This document shows, in pieces, positions 22,446-34,579 of a DNA stretch of 64,000 nucleotides; the first letter of the stretch is position 1; every line of letters begins with the position of its first letter. The stretch comes from Cunninghamia lanceolata. Lineage: Eukaryota > Streptophyta > Pinopsida > Cupressales > Cupressaceae. The notes below the pieces were generated by a model. The model made no database searches, was not told the origin of the DNA, and was given only the letters and a program-made list of their open reading frames with translations. The translations under genes and the position numbers were made by a program. Location: contig BSBN01001750.1 in the NCBI GenBank assembly GCA_027924645.1, positions 1,116,001 to 1,180,000 of the forward strand. Reading direction: 5' to 3'.

Positions 22446-25015
22446 TGTTGGAGCATAGACAACACTGAGAGGGAGGGTGAATCAGTGTTGTAGATGTTAA
22501 AACTTTAATTTACTTTCTTTAAACAAATTTGTAAATAGAAATATTGATGTTGACAACACTTAATCAATTTGGCCTACTTCATCAAAGTAAGGATGCTTAG
22601 ACATGAATGATAAATGAATCACACAATAACTGAAACCATAACACAATAAATTTTAGGAGTGGAAAACCCTCATGGGGTATAAAAACCACTTTGAATTGCC
22701 TCACTGGCTTATCAAAATCACACTGATTATAAAAGTTGTCTCACTAACAATTAACCATGCCTCACTGACAAATTAGGACCTTCACTAGGTACAATAGGTA
22801 TCTCACTAATACACATATACCTCACTGGCTGGCTGAATATGAACAGTAGTAAGAAAGAATCCAGTCAGGAGGTTACCCTATTACAATATGCACCATCACA
22901 CAAAAAAAATTCTCATTCCTCATTTTGTTTTCAATCAACAAAGCCTCCTTCAATCAAAAACCACTCACTCATTGTTAGTGAAAACAAATCAACCTCTTTC
23001 AATCTCTGTAAATAACTGATCTTCAACTTTCAATCTCTACAAACTCCATGATACCCTCCATAAAATTGATCAATTCCTATGTAGACATGTAGATATACTT
23101 TCTATAAACTCATATCAATGACTACAAACTCCAAGAACATCATACAGATCTCATAAAGAAATTCATTGGGCCTATGTCTCATACAAACAAACCCTAACAA
23201 AGAATCTTCTCAATCATTCTTTGCATATCAACATGAAGGTATGTCCTTGTATGTCACCATCCTGATACAACCTATGCTTGATCTTCTGCTTCCATACTAT
23301 ATTTAATCATTTGTTCAAGTTTTCCTATCTCTTCATTCAAACATAGGTACTCCACATATTCTCTTTCAACACCTGCAAAAATATGTATCTATAAGGAAGA
23401 CCTTTCATTTTCTCTTCTTTCCATATTCCTCCTTTCAAAATCATCTTCATTTTCACATTCAAAAATAAAATTTTCAAGATAATCTCCTCCACTTGCAATA
23501 TAAAATAATATAAATTTCTTTTCTGCATCTATGAAGAACCTGCAAGAAAAATAAGATCAATTTTCTCTTCTTTGCAAGACCATTCATTTTCCCTTTTCTC
23601 TTTGTATTCCTTCTCCCTTAAAGAAAAAACTCTTCAATATTCTACAAACTCTTCACCTTCTCTACAAATATCATCTCTCAATCTACCTTTGAAAAAGAAA
23701 TAAAAAATTTCTTCATTATCTCGGACTCCTCAAAAATATTTTGCAAGTTCCATAAACATCTCTCCACAAAAAAAACTTTCTTATTTAAACAAATGAAGAC
23801 TCCTCCATTAAAATCTCCAAAGCCTCGAAAGTAGTTAATAAAAATAGAAAAAGATCTTAAAAAGAATCTTTTAATCTCATAAAAACTAGCTTTTAAACAT
23901 ACCAAAAATAGCCTTAAAAAGGCACTATTCTATGCAGGTATATAGAAAGATGATCAAATGCACGTCAAAGTGCATTGTAGAGGAGGAGGGAATTGAAGTT
24001 TAAACACTGACCATTGACTATTGATAGTGCGCCCACAAAAGGTTCAAAGAAGGCCATTGATATTCCTTTGGTGCCCTCGCACCCATAAGATAACCAACCA
24101 AGCCGGTAGCACAAGGTAGAGTGGGCTAGTCAAGATATGATCGCGACCCCTTTAAGTTGTAACTTAAGTTACAACTAACCTCCTATTTCAGGTCACCATT
24201 CAAATATATCAAAAAGTGCATTCTTTGAGAGACGGCTATTGAGAAGTATTAAATAATGAAGACTTAGAGTTTTAAGAATTTGAAATAATTACAATTTGGA
24301 GATTCAAAATCAAATGACAAATTCTAATTTTCTTGATCAAGGTCCTATTGTCATATTATCTCTGCAACTGAAACATGCCCCAACATAGCATAATACCTTT
24401 ACTAGACAGGAGGATAATAATAAACACGAGTGAACTGATACAAGGCACAACACCATTTATAACCAAGTAATAGACTGATGTGATCTCTTCACTACAAGAA
24501 AACATGAACTTAACACCAACTAGATCTCCATTGATCTGTTATTCCTCATCATGTGCTAGACCCTAATGTCTTGACAAGACTCCTTACTTGCTTAAAAACA
24601 AGAGGATTATGAGCTGCAACAAGAGTACTTGGAGTGAACATATCTCTACATATAAAGCTAATACTACTAACCCAACATCATTGCCAACTCTAGAGCAACC
24701 ATGATCAACATGCCTGAACACAAACTTGAACAAGGCATCTATTGCAACTGAAACTAAACAAAAATAAATTCTATCAACTGTCATATGAACACATGAACCT
24801 CTTCCTTGACATTCCATAACATCTTGAAACATGATGACAAGAATGATCTCTGCATTGAAACCAAGTGGACAACCTGTGAACAACATAACCGCATGAAGCA
24901 ACACTTTTTCAACCTTCTTGTGTATGTCCAACCTTGTATCATCATTACACAACCAAACCATCAATGGAAAACTACTCAACACCTTTTTGACATCAATGAC
25001 AATCAATCTCCATCA
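22446..25015 (-). repeat. Copia-D 3' LTR
   Basis: 2,570 bp. The minus strand starts TGATGGAGATTGATTGTC and ends GCTCCAACA. It is highly similar to 28081-30647. Most ORFs in it recur in the other LTR (for example 24584-25006 and 30195-30638) but share no recognised domain, and are treated as non-coding LTR sequence. Confidence 0.93.
22459..22491 (-). other. U5 terminal stem-loop (Copia-D, left copy)
   Basis: Arms ACAACACTGA and TCAGTGTTGT pair around a pyrimidine-rich loop (TTCACCCTCCCTC on the minus strand). Compared with Copia-1 the stem is longer and both arms differ consistently. Confidence 0.7.
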
Positions 25016-26519
25016 ATCTCCCCCTTTGTCATTGATGGAAAAACTACATGATGCATTCGCTCTCTCCCCCTTTTTCACATCGTATGACAAAGGATAAGGT
25101 ACTCCCCTTGTCATTTAACTCCACTGAAAGATGTTAAAGCTTGATCATAACATTTACAATTATTATGAGGATTTTGAAGACATAAACTCCTGTTAACTTG
25201 TTATCTTTCCTTTGAACCTGTGATGATCTATGATGACAAAAATAACAATCCTGAAGCAAGTATATAACAAACCTTGTTGAAAATTCCCTAAAACAACTCT
25301 TCAACTTGACCTGAAGCACATACATCCTAAAACACAAAACTTGAGAGCAACATCATGAGAGGCACACCAAACAAAGCATCAAACCACTATTATAAGATTG
25401 TACCATATTATCAGCACAATACCACTTCTTGTCACAACACAAAAATAAAGATGAAGATGAAAACTGACATCATTGAAATCCTCTGATCACTTCTTTTGAT
25501 AAGATGAAGACTGACATATCTCTGTTATCAAATACCAACTCCTGATAATATCACTTGTGATTGCAAAACAAACTTTTCATGACAAACAATTATTTCACAA
25601 TCATCAGCCCTTTTTGACCTAAATGACAAATCTCCAAGATCTCCTAAGGCATAGAGTATGATGTATGATTATGATGACATAAAATTGACTCTTAGGATTT
25701 TTATGAATCAAGCCTTTGACATGACACATATGAACTTGAACTCCATGCAAAAATATCATAACCACTTCAACACCCATAAACACCAACATGAAGACTACTC
25801 ATCGCACTATTCTCAACTCATGATGACATGATGACAACACAAGAGATGACCTTGCCAAGACCTCCATGATAGTAACTACAAGATGGACAATCAACCTGCA
25901 ACCAATCTACTCCTGCACACACTTCTTGGCATGATAAAGAATGAAGACCATCCTCCTGTTCCTGCACAAGACACTTTTTACAACACAATATCAAATCTGA
26001 TATATACTAAACCACATCTAAAACATACTGCAATCAACAAGAATTGTTGTCTCTTGACTGTATCATTCAAATCAGCCCATCAAGTTTAAACATCAACAAA
26101 CTAACTGCACCATCAAGACAACTAAAACTTTGTAAGTATCAACATGCTATGAACAAGATATAAATAGAATCATTTATAAACAAAGTCACTCAACATCATC
26201 AAACACTTTGTGCATTGAACCCCTGAACATCTTATAAATATTTTATTTGCATTATGATATAATGAACCACTGATCACCTGTATCACTGGCATACACTGAA
26301 GAACAACATAGTTATCAACATCATCATGAACTTCATTTCATAAAACTGATACGAGTAGCATCTTACCAAACATTATCAGGCAAGAATTTAATAATATGAT
26401 AAACAAGACAAGATCATCATATTAACAAACACCAAATGATCTCCTCCTGAAACTTCTTGGGAATAATTGATAGAACATGGACAACTCCCCCTAACCTCAT
26501 GCCATATGTTATACAACTG
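25016..26519 (-). other. Copia-D internal non-coding region and polypurine tract
   Basis: No pol motif was found on either strand across 1.5 kb. The minus strand has ACAAAGGGGGAGAT (25016-25029) directly before the LTR as polypurine tract. Further GGGGGAG-type tracts occur at about 25068 and 26490. TTTTCCATCAATGACAA (rc of 25026-25042) pairs with TTGTCATTGATGTCAAA (rc of 24986-25002), closing a hairpin over the tract. Confidence 0.75.
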
Positions 26520-28011
26520 ATGATGTGACTTGTGCAAAATGCACAAGTTTAGTGTCTATCTTCTCTTGGCTTTATTTCAGTCTCCATATTTTCACAGGTT
26601 CTTTCTTCTATTCAGGTTTCTTCTTCCAAACCTTTTCAACCTTTTTATTTTTCCAACCTTTCAAATCAAGTGATGCTATTCTTCCATACATTCTGCAACT
26701 ATATGCTTTGTGACCAGGAGAATTGCACTTGAAACATACAAGATTAGTATTCCTTCTACAATCAACTGCTTTGTGTCCAAAATGATTACAGATATAACAA
26801 TAACCATTAAATGAATAATTATACCTGTTCATATAACCTTGTCTTGCTGGAGTAGCCCTTCTTGAATTTCTCTTTTGATTGTTCATTTTTACAAACTCAT
26901 CTTTGGTTTTTATTTCAGCTTCAATCTTCTTTTTGCCTTCAGGAGCAGCAACATGATAGTCCAAATCTATCTTCTTTCTTAGAGTTTCTCTAACTTTAGA
27001 AGACTATCCCTTTTCATAACCAAGTCCAATAGTGTCCCTATGTTGTTTTTGTTTACCAAGAATCTCATATAACTTGATGGTGCTCTCTTCAAACTCATGA
27101 CTTCTCTTTGACATACTCTTGAGATTTTCATTATCTTTTCTCAAGTTAATAATTTCAGCCTCTAGTTTTAGGCATTCATTAGGTTTGATTTCACATTCAA
27201 ACTTAGTAACATCAATTATTCTCTTAGCCTCTTCAATCTTAACCTTTAGGCTGATAATCAATTTATCTAATTCATTAATTTGTGTCCTTAAATTCACAAT
27301 CTGAAATCTTGCCTCTTCAAGATCAGAAGATATTCTTTCAAAATCTGAAATTACTTTGTCTTTGGATTATTTTTCTTGTTGTAGCTACAACTCTAATCTG
27401 TGATTCTCCTTTTTATATTTCTTGAACTCACTCATAGCACATATGAGTTCTCCTTCTATGTCAATCTCACAATCCTGTTCATCATACTCCTGATTATAAT
27501 CACTCATAATGTAATCTTCTTCTTCTGAATAATATTGTACTTCATCCCCTTCACATGAATGACTTCCATCATTGTCACTCTTCTCAGATAAAAAATTTTC
27601 CTTTCCTTCAAGTGCATCACCTTGATAGATTCTGATCAATTCCTTCCACACATCCTGAGTTGTTTCACAATGCATAACTTTACAAGAGACTTCATTAGAT
27701 AAACTAGACAAAATGGCCTTCTTTGCTATATGATTACATTCATAAGCCTCTTTGATATTTGTAGTATTAGGTGATTGAGAGGAAATAAAATATCCATTCT
27801 CAACAGACATCCATACACCATACCCTAAAGAGGATAGATAAACTTGGATTCTAATGCACCAAACAGAGAAATCTGAACCATCAAACAAAGGAACTCCTGA
27901 CTCGACTTTTGAGACATTTCTATCAACCTTTGAATTTGGTATAGATGGTGTCTTTTGACTAGAATGAGACTTGACATTTTTCTTTTCTCTATTTCTTTTA
28001 GACTTTCCCAT
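26520..28011 (-). pseudogene. Copia-D gag with coiled coil and two zinc knuckles
   Basis: Minus strand from MGKSKRNREKK. The Gag N-terminus VPLFDGSDFSVWCIRIQVYL and TTQDVWKELIRIYQGD is recognisable. The UBN2 domain breaks off after about residue 137 (DALEGKENFLSEKSDNDG) and passes into an acidic region, so its second half appears deleted. A long coiled coil (27004-27297), a basic segment and two CCHC knuckles follow, CYICNHFGHKAVDC and CFKCNSPGHKAYSC. Stops at 27382-27384 (TAG), about 27365 and 27004-27006 interrupt it. The knuckle region resembles that of Element E. Confidence 0.88.
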
Positions 28012-28066
28012 GGTACTCCACTATCAGGACCAACCCAAGCCGGTTAGACTTCTATAGGGAACCTAT

Positions 28067-28079
28067 GCTCTGATACCAC
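28067..28079 (-). other. Copia-D primer binding site
   Basis: The minus strand reads AGTGGTATCAGAGC next to the right LTR, again the initiator tRNA-Met complement. It marks 28081-30647 as the 5' LTR. Confidence 0.88.
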
Positions 28080-28080
28080 T

Positions 28081-30647
28081 TGTTGGAGCACAGACAACAC
28101 TGAGAGGGGGGGTGAATCAGTGTTGTAGATGTTAAAACTTTAATTTACTTTCTTTAACAAATTTGTAAATAGAAATAATGATGTTGACAACACTTAATCA
28201 ATTTGGCTTGCTTCATCAAAGTAAGGATGATTAGACATGATTGATAAGTGAATCACACAATAACTGAAACCATAACACAATAAATTTTAGGAGTGGAAAA
28301 GCCCCATGGGGTAGAAAAACCACTCTAAATTGCCTCACTGGCTTATCAAAATCACACTGATTACAAAAGTTGTCTCACTGACAATTAACCATGCCTCACT
28401 AACAAATTAGGACCTTCACTAGGTACAATAGGTATCTCACTGATACACATATGCCTCACTGGTTGAATATGAACATTAGTGAGAAATAATCCGTTCAGGG
28501 GATTAGCCTGTTACAATATGCACCATCACACAAAAAAAATTCCCATTACTCCTTTTGTTTTCAATCAACAAAGCCTCATTCAATCAAAAACCACTCACTC
28601 ATTGTTAGTGAAAACAAATCAACCTCTTTCAATCTCTGTAAATAACTGATCTTCAACTTTCAATCTCTGCAAACTCCATGATACCCTCCAAAAAATTGAT
28701 CAATTCCTATGTAGACATGTAGATATACTTTCTATAAACTCATATCAATGACTACAAACTCCAAGAACATCATACAGATCTCATAAGGAAATTCACTGGC
28801 CCTCTATCTCATGCAAACAAATCCTAACAAAGAATCTTCTCAATCATTCTCTGCATATCAACATGAAGGTATGTCTTTGTATGTCACCATCCTGATACAA
28901 CCCGTGCTTGATCTTCTGCTTCCATACTATATTTAATCATCTGTTCAAGTTTTCCTATCTCTTCATTCAAACATAGGCACTCCACATATTCTCTTTCAAC
29001 ACCTGCAAAAATATGTATCTATAAAGAAGACCTTTCATTTCTCTTCTTTCCATATTCCTCCTTTCAAAATCATCTTCATTTTCATAGTCAAAAATAAAAT
29101 TTTCAAGATAATCTCCTCCACCTGCAATATAAAATAATATAAATTTCTTCTTTGCATCCATGAAGAACCTGCAAGAAAAATAAGATCAATTTTCTCTTCT
29201 TTGCAAGACCATCCATTTTCCCTTTTCTCTCTATATTCCTTCTCCCTTAAAGAAAAAACTCTTCAATATTCTACAATCTCTTCACCTTCTCTACAAATAT
29301 CATCTCTCAATCTACCTTTGAAAAAGAAATAAAAAATTCCTTCATTATGTTGGACTCCTCAAAAATATTTTGCAAGTTCCATAAACATCTCTCCACAAAA
29401 AAAACTCTCTTATTTAAACAAGTGAAGACTCCTCCATTAAAATCTCCAAAGCCTCGAAAGTAGTTAATAAAAATAGAAAAGATCTTAAAAAAAATCTTTT
29501 AAATCTCATAAAAACTACCTTTTAAACATACGAAAAAAAGCCTTAAAAAGGCACTATTCTATGCAGGTCTATAAAAAGATGATCAAATGCATGTCAAAGT
29601 GCATTGTAGAGCAGGAGGGAATCAAAGTTTAAACACCGACCATTGATTGGTGATAGCGTGCCCACAAAACGTTCAAAGAAGGTCGTTGATATTCCTTTGG
29701 CACCCTTGCGCCCATAAGATAATGACCAAGCTGGTAGTACAAGGTAGATTGGGTTGGTCAAGATATGATCGCGACCCCTTTAAGTTGTGTAAGTTAAGTT
29801 ACAACTAACCCCCTATTTCAGGTCATCATTCAAATATATCAAAAAGTGCATTCTTTGAGAGACGGCTATTGAGAAGTATTAAATAATGAAGACTTAGAGA
29901 TTTAAGAGTTTGAAATAATTAGAATTTGGAGATTCAAAATCAAGTGACAAATTCTAATTTTCTTGATCAAGGTCCTGTTGTAATATTTATCTCTGCAACT
30001 GAAACATGCCCCAACATAGCATAATACCTTTACTAGATAGGAGGATAATAATAAACACAAGTGAACTGATACAAGGCACAACTCCATTTATAACCAAGTA
30101 ATAGACTGATGTGATCTCTTCACTGCAAAAGCACATGAACTTAACACCAACTAGATCTCCATTGATCTGTTATTCCTCATCATGTGTTGTGACCCTAATG
30201 TCTTGAAAAGACTCCTAACTTTCTTAAAAACAAGAGTATTATGAGCTGCGACAAGAGTACTTGGAGTGAACATATCTCTACATATAAAGCTAATACTACT
30301 AACTCAACATCATTGCCAACTCCAGAGTAACCATGATCAACATGCCTGAACACAAACTTGAACAAGGCATCTATTGCAACTAAAACTAAACAAAAATAAA
30401 TTCTATCAACTATCATATGAACACATGAACCTCTTCCTTGACATTCCATAACATCTTGAAACATGATGACAAGAATGATCTCTGCATTGAAACCAAGTGG
30501 ACAACCTATGAACAACATAACTGCATGAAGCAATACTTTGTCAACCTTCTTGTGTATGTCCAACCTTGTATCATCATTACACAACCAAACCATCAATGGC
30601 AAACTACTCAACACCTTTTTGACATCAATGACAATCAATCTCCATCA
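28081..30647 (-). repeat. Copia-D 5' LTR
   Basis: 2,567 bp, the second copy of the LTR at 22446-25015. It carries the stem-loop ACAACACTGA/TCAGTGTTGT at 28094-28126. The two copies show scattered substitutions and small indels only, so the insertion is moderately recent relative to Gypsy-C. Confidence 0.93.
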
Positions 30648-30652
30648 CCTAT

Positions 30653-31454
30653 TGGGGGATGAATGCTTGTATGGTAAGCACACAAATCATAAGAAAGTTT
30701 GGAATGCTAATATTTTCTATACTTTCTCACTAATTTATGCAAAATTTGTTTAATGGTCTTATAATAAGCTTATGCTTGACCATTAGATTGCAGATAATAT
30801 GGCATAGATCTAAAGGATGTTGAATGTGGAATTTATCAAGGAATTTATTCACATCTTTGTTCTTAAACAAAGATCCATTATTGGAAACAAAATTGAAAGG
30901 AATTCCAAAGCAAGAAATAATGTGGTCCATCAAAAATTTATAAATTACTTTGGCAATGGTGAAGCTTAAGGAAATAGCTTCAACCCACTTAGTGAAGTAA
31001 TTGGTAGTAGCGATAATAAATGTATTCCCTTGAGAAGAGGATGGAGAAATTTTACCAATTAAATCAAGGGCCCAAATAGAAAAGGGCCAAGGAGATGTAT
31101 AAGGTTTTAATTCCTATCTAGGAGCATAAATGAGATTACTATGTTGTTGACATTGGGGACATTTCTTGACAAAATCATGAGAATTGTGTTCCATCTTCTA
31201 CCAATAATAGCCCATTTGAAGAAGTTTTTGAAATAATGCATTAACATGAAAATGACCCCACAAGCACCAAATTGTGCTTCCTAGAGAGCAAGAGTGGTTT
31301 TACCTTTAGTTAAACATTGTAGAAGAAGTCCATCCTAACCATGATGATATAGAACATTAAAAAGAAGAATATAATACATAGCATTCTTTCAAATATGAAT
31401 ACACAAATTTTTGAAAGAATTAGGAGGGAAAGTACCATCTTTAAAAAGGCATAG
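30653..31454 (-). pseudogene. Gypsy-C integrase core (Tat/Ogre-type)
   Basis: Minus strand: HHG*DGLLLQCLTKGKTTLAL and FGACGVIF (linker to the zinc domain), WAIIGRRW, FLFGPLI*LVKFLHPLL, then GLKLFP and the core MDHIISCFGIPFNFVSNNGSLF. The core motif normally reads SDNG and here is SNNG, so the catalytic Asp is lost. Continuation at the left is SIHPPIG, joined across Copia-D to TTPYSLM. At the right it is broken by Gypsy-A in DGTFPPNS-type sequence. Heavily decayed. Confidence 0.85.
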
Positions 31455-32109
31455 TGATGCAGGAGCATCCCTGGTTCAAGAGCAATCTTGCATCAACCAA
31501 AAATATTTGCATTTCAGTTTGTTTGCAATTTAATTTGTTTCCTTTCATTTTTTAGTTCAGTTCAAGCAGTTCAGTCAGTAGCAGTTTCAGTATTTTGGTC
31601 CACATTCTACCGCAGTTGCATTTCACATCTTGCGGAGCTAGACTTAGCACCTAGATTCATTCATCTACATCATATCTAGAATTTAGAGCATTTGGATTAA
31701 TTACCAGAAAGTTATCGCTATCAGAAGATCAACTATGTTCTCAGAACAGAGCATCCTGACAGCCTCTGTTAATTAGCTAAAGGAGAAGATTGGCAAAGCA
31801 TTCCTCGACTTGTGAAGATTAACGACACATCATTCAATGATCTTTGGTTTGTGGTTGACCTTCCCCGAGATCCGCACATCATTCCATTCATTTACAAAGG
31901 TGTTCTACATGATTAGGTCTGACCTATCCATGTACACATGTTACAGCTCTTCATTGGAGTTTGTGACCTTCCTTAGCCGATGCGGAGGAATATTTTGTAC
32001 GAAAGATAATATATAAGGATGTAATAGATCCCAGGGAAAGTAGTTAGCATAGTTCTCATGATTTAGAAGATAGATAGTTTAGCTCCTTCGTGATGTTTGT
32101 AATCAGGCA
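31455..32109 (+). repeat. Gypsy-A 5' LTR, left part
   Basis: Starts TGATGCAGGAGCATCCCTGG and follows the 3' LTR up to 'gtaatcAGGCA', where Element G begins. The uninterrupted 3' LTR reads through this point at about 45892. Confidence 0.93.
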
Positions 32110-34579
32110 TGTAGTGCCCCTCATCTCGTCGTCCATCAGATTGATGTTTGCTTAAACTTTATAGTGTCCTAGACCTTAGATGATGGATCTCTTGTTATCT
32201 TGTTACTTCATTGTGAACCTGATTGTTATGATAACAGTTGTTGATGTTGGATTTTATCATTTTATGTTTTAGAATTTGATAAATGAACTAGATGTTACAG
32301 ATGTTTTGATGTTAATTGCGATATTGGATTGAATGTTTTATGTTGTTGATTAATATCAGATACCTTGTTCAACGTAGTTAATTGTTTATGCATAAACGTG
32401 AATGGAACAATGTTGTATTACTCGCTTTCGAGTACCCTACACCACTGCGATTTCCATTCACTATAGGACTGTATGTGGATATATATCTTGAATGTTTAAC
32501 CGTGCGTTGTTGCAGGAATGCAGGTACTAGGCATCGACTCCACCTGATTATAGGTCTAAGCGTGCCTTCGCCAACGGATTAGTTGTTGGAGTTAACGTGA
32601 GGTCCCATGTCAATGTGGTCTGGTTGTCAGTTTATTCTCTTGGTCATTGTCTGTCATTCGATCATGATTTGCGGACAAGTAATATTGCACCTTGGAGTCT
32701 AACTAGGTTAGAAAGTGTCTGAAAGTGTAAGGTATCATTGTGTGTTAATTAGAATCATATTACGGAAAGTATAATGTCGATAATTGTTGATTATTGTTGT
32801 AAATAAATTATTATTTTATTAGAAGTATAGTTATTAAATAGAGATTGTAAGAGGTTTTGTATTATTTAATATAATATTATTTACAATAAATATTTAAATA
32901 AATAAAATAGTTGTAAGTTATGTTGTAATTAGTGATTTACAACTAAATTAATAAAATAAATTAAAAAATATATAGTTGTACTATTATAGATAGTTGTAAT
33001 ATTATAACTTTATTAAATAAAATATGCTTGGTCGGCTATAAAGTCATTAAGTGTTGTCGGGAATTATGTGTTTTCATTTTAAAAAAAAAATACAATAAAA
33101 TAAATAAAGAACTTCTTTGGGATTATTAAATTAAATAAAAATATTAGTAGAGGAGGGAGATGCACGGGATCACATGCCGAGTCCCTTGGAAGAAGGAAGG
33201 GGCTGTGTTATAAAAGAAAAGGCTTGTTGAGGCAAAGAAGACAGCATTGCAGGTAGAAGAAAAGTGAAGAAGATCAGGAAAAAGGCTTGGACTGCAGTAG
33301 TTGAAATGAAATTGTCGAATCAGCATCATAGCCAGGTACCATTAAAAGTTTAATTTATTCCTCTGCTTCTCTTTTTGAATCTACAAATGTTGTTGGTTGT
33401 TTAATCTTCCAAATGTTTTGTTTGGGTTAAATTTATGCTTAAAGGTATGATCCAATCTGCAATCGGTTTGTATTCTGAGTTTTCACCACCAAATCCTAAA
33501 CCTGGTGCTCATTTTTGTAGATTGTCTTCTCTACGTGTAAACAGTAATATCTCTTAGGGTTTTAAATCATTTCTGCTCAAGGAATTCATTGTTCAATTGT
33601 CTTCCTTCCTCTGTATTTGCCAAATGATTCTGTCATCCTGGCAATCATTCATTTCGAAGGTCTTCGTCATATCATTGGGGATGTAATTCGGCAATTCCTC
33701 CTTTATGTAATCTCAGACCAGCGTATGATTGATAGGGTTTGAAGACCCAAGGTAACGTTTCCCTAAGATCTCTCAGATCCCTCTTGCTAAACTTCTTGCA
33801 CAGATTCAGTCATGTTTTGGTTCTGCAATTTTGTATCCTCTCAGACATTTAACTCAGCATCCATTCGGCACTGCCATCATCTGCAATGGATTTGGAATTG
33901 ACAGCAATGTATGGATCGAGTGTGCAATCTGTACTTGGGTAATCGCAATTCTCTTCCACTCTCAACCACTAAATATTCATACATCTAACAATAGGTTTTA
34001 TCTCTGCACTGCGACCTTTTCGTTGTTTCAAAGCAATCGACTGGATAAGTAATAATAATTCCATAATGTGGGAATTCTGCCATCACTGAGATTTATAAGA
34101 GATGCTTTTGGACTGTCACCGGAACCTTGCATCTGCAAAGAGAATGGAGATAGACTGGGAATTGAGTGCAAGCCAATAGGCGGACCTATTAATTAAGATC
34201 ATTCAACAATAGATGCCAACTCTATAGTGAAAATTGCATTATAATCTGGGCAATCGACGTAGAGGTGGAAATCTCCTTAACCCTAATTAATCTAGTCGTC
34301 CGTTTCATCCTGCAACCTTGGGGTTTAATTAATTTAATAGAAGTTAAAAGTGTCTCACCTCTGATGACGGAAGGCCAAGCTAATCCAAGTGACCTACGAA
34401 ATATCACCTTAGCCATTCCATACGCAAAAGTTTAAGCCTTCCCTTCAGTTATAGCAGGCATGCAATCCGAGTGACCCTGGGATTATACTTAGTGGCTAGA
34501 GGAATCACAGAAGCCCTCCAAACATAAAGGCTTACTAGTCCAATTTCTGTATACATTGCTTTTATCTATACCTGATATT
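32110..34579. other. Element G left region: AT-rich, with promoter-like site
   Basis: No pol or gag motif was seen. 32790-33130 is dominated by A/T with TTATTTAAT-type runs. A TATA box (TTATAAAAG, 33208-33216) is followed about 120 bases later by CCAG/GTACCATT, a plausible splice donor. 32588-32607 (GGAGTTAACGTGAGGTCCCA) recurs inverted at 38565-38584 with one mismatch. Confidence 0.45.
33208..33216 (+). promoter_or_regulatory. Candidate TATA box inside Element G
   Basis: TTATAAAAG in a locally GC-richer context (downstream sequence rich in AAGAAG and GAAG, like a plant 5' leader). A donor-like CAG/GTACC lies near 33335. The assignment rests on sequence appearance alone. Confidence 0.35.

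Larger units (their letters stand above)
22446..30647 (-). mobile_element. Copia-D: gag-only Copia-like element with 2.57-kb LTRs
   Basis: Two LTRs (22446-25015 and 28081-30647) flank 3,065 bp of internal DNA, with CCTAT at 22441-22445 and 30648-30652 as target duplication. The PBS and polypurine tract are in place for minus orientation. The only protein remnant is a gag (26520-28011). Protease, integrase, RT and RNase H are absent. It would need enzymes in trans. It sits in the integrase of Gypsy-C. Confidence 0.93.

Noticed and set aside
24584..25006. 140-residue minus-strand frame, repeated at 30195-30638
   Set aside because: The repetition is explained by the two Copia-D LTRs. No motif, and the plus strand is also open; treated as LTR sequence.
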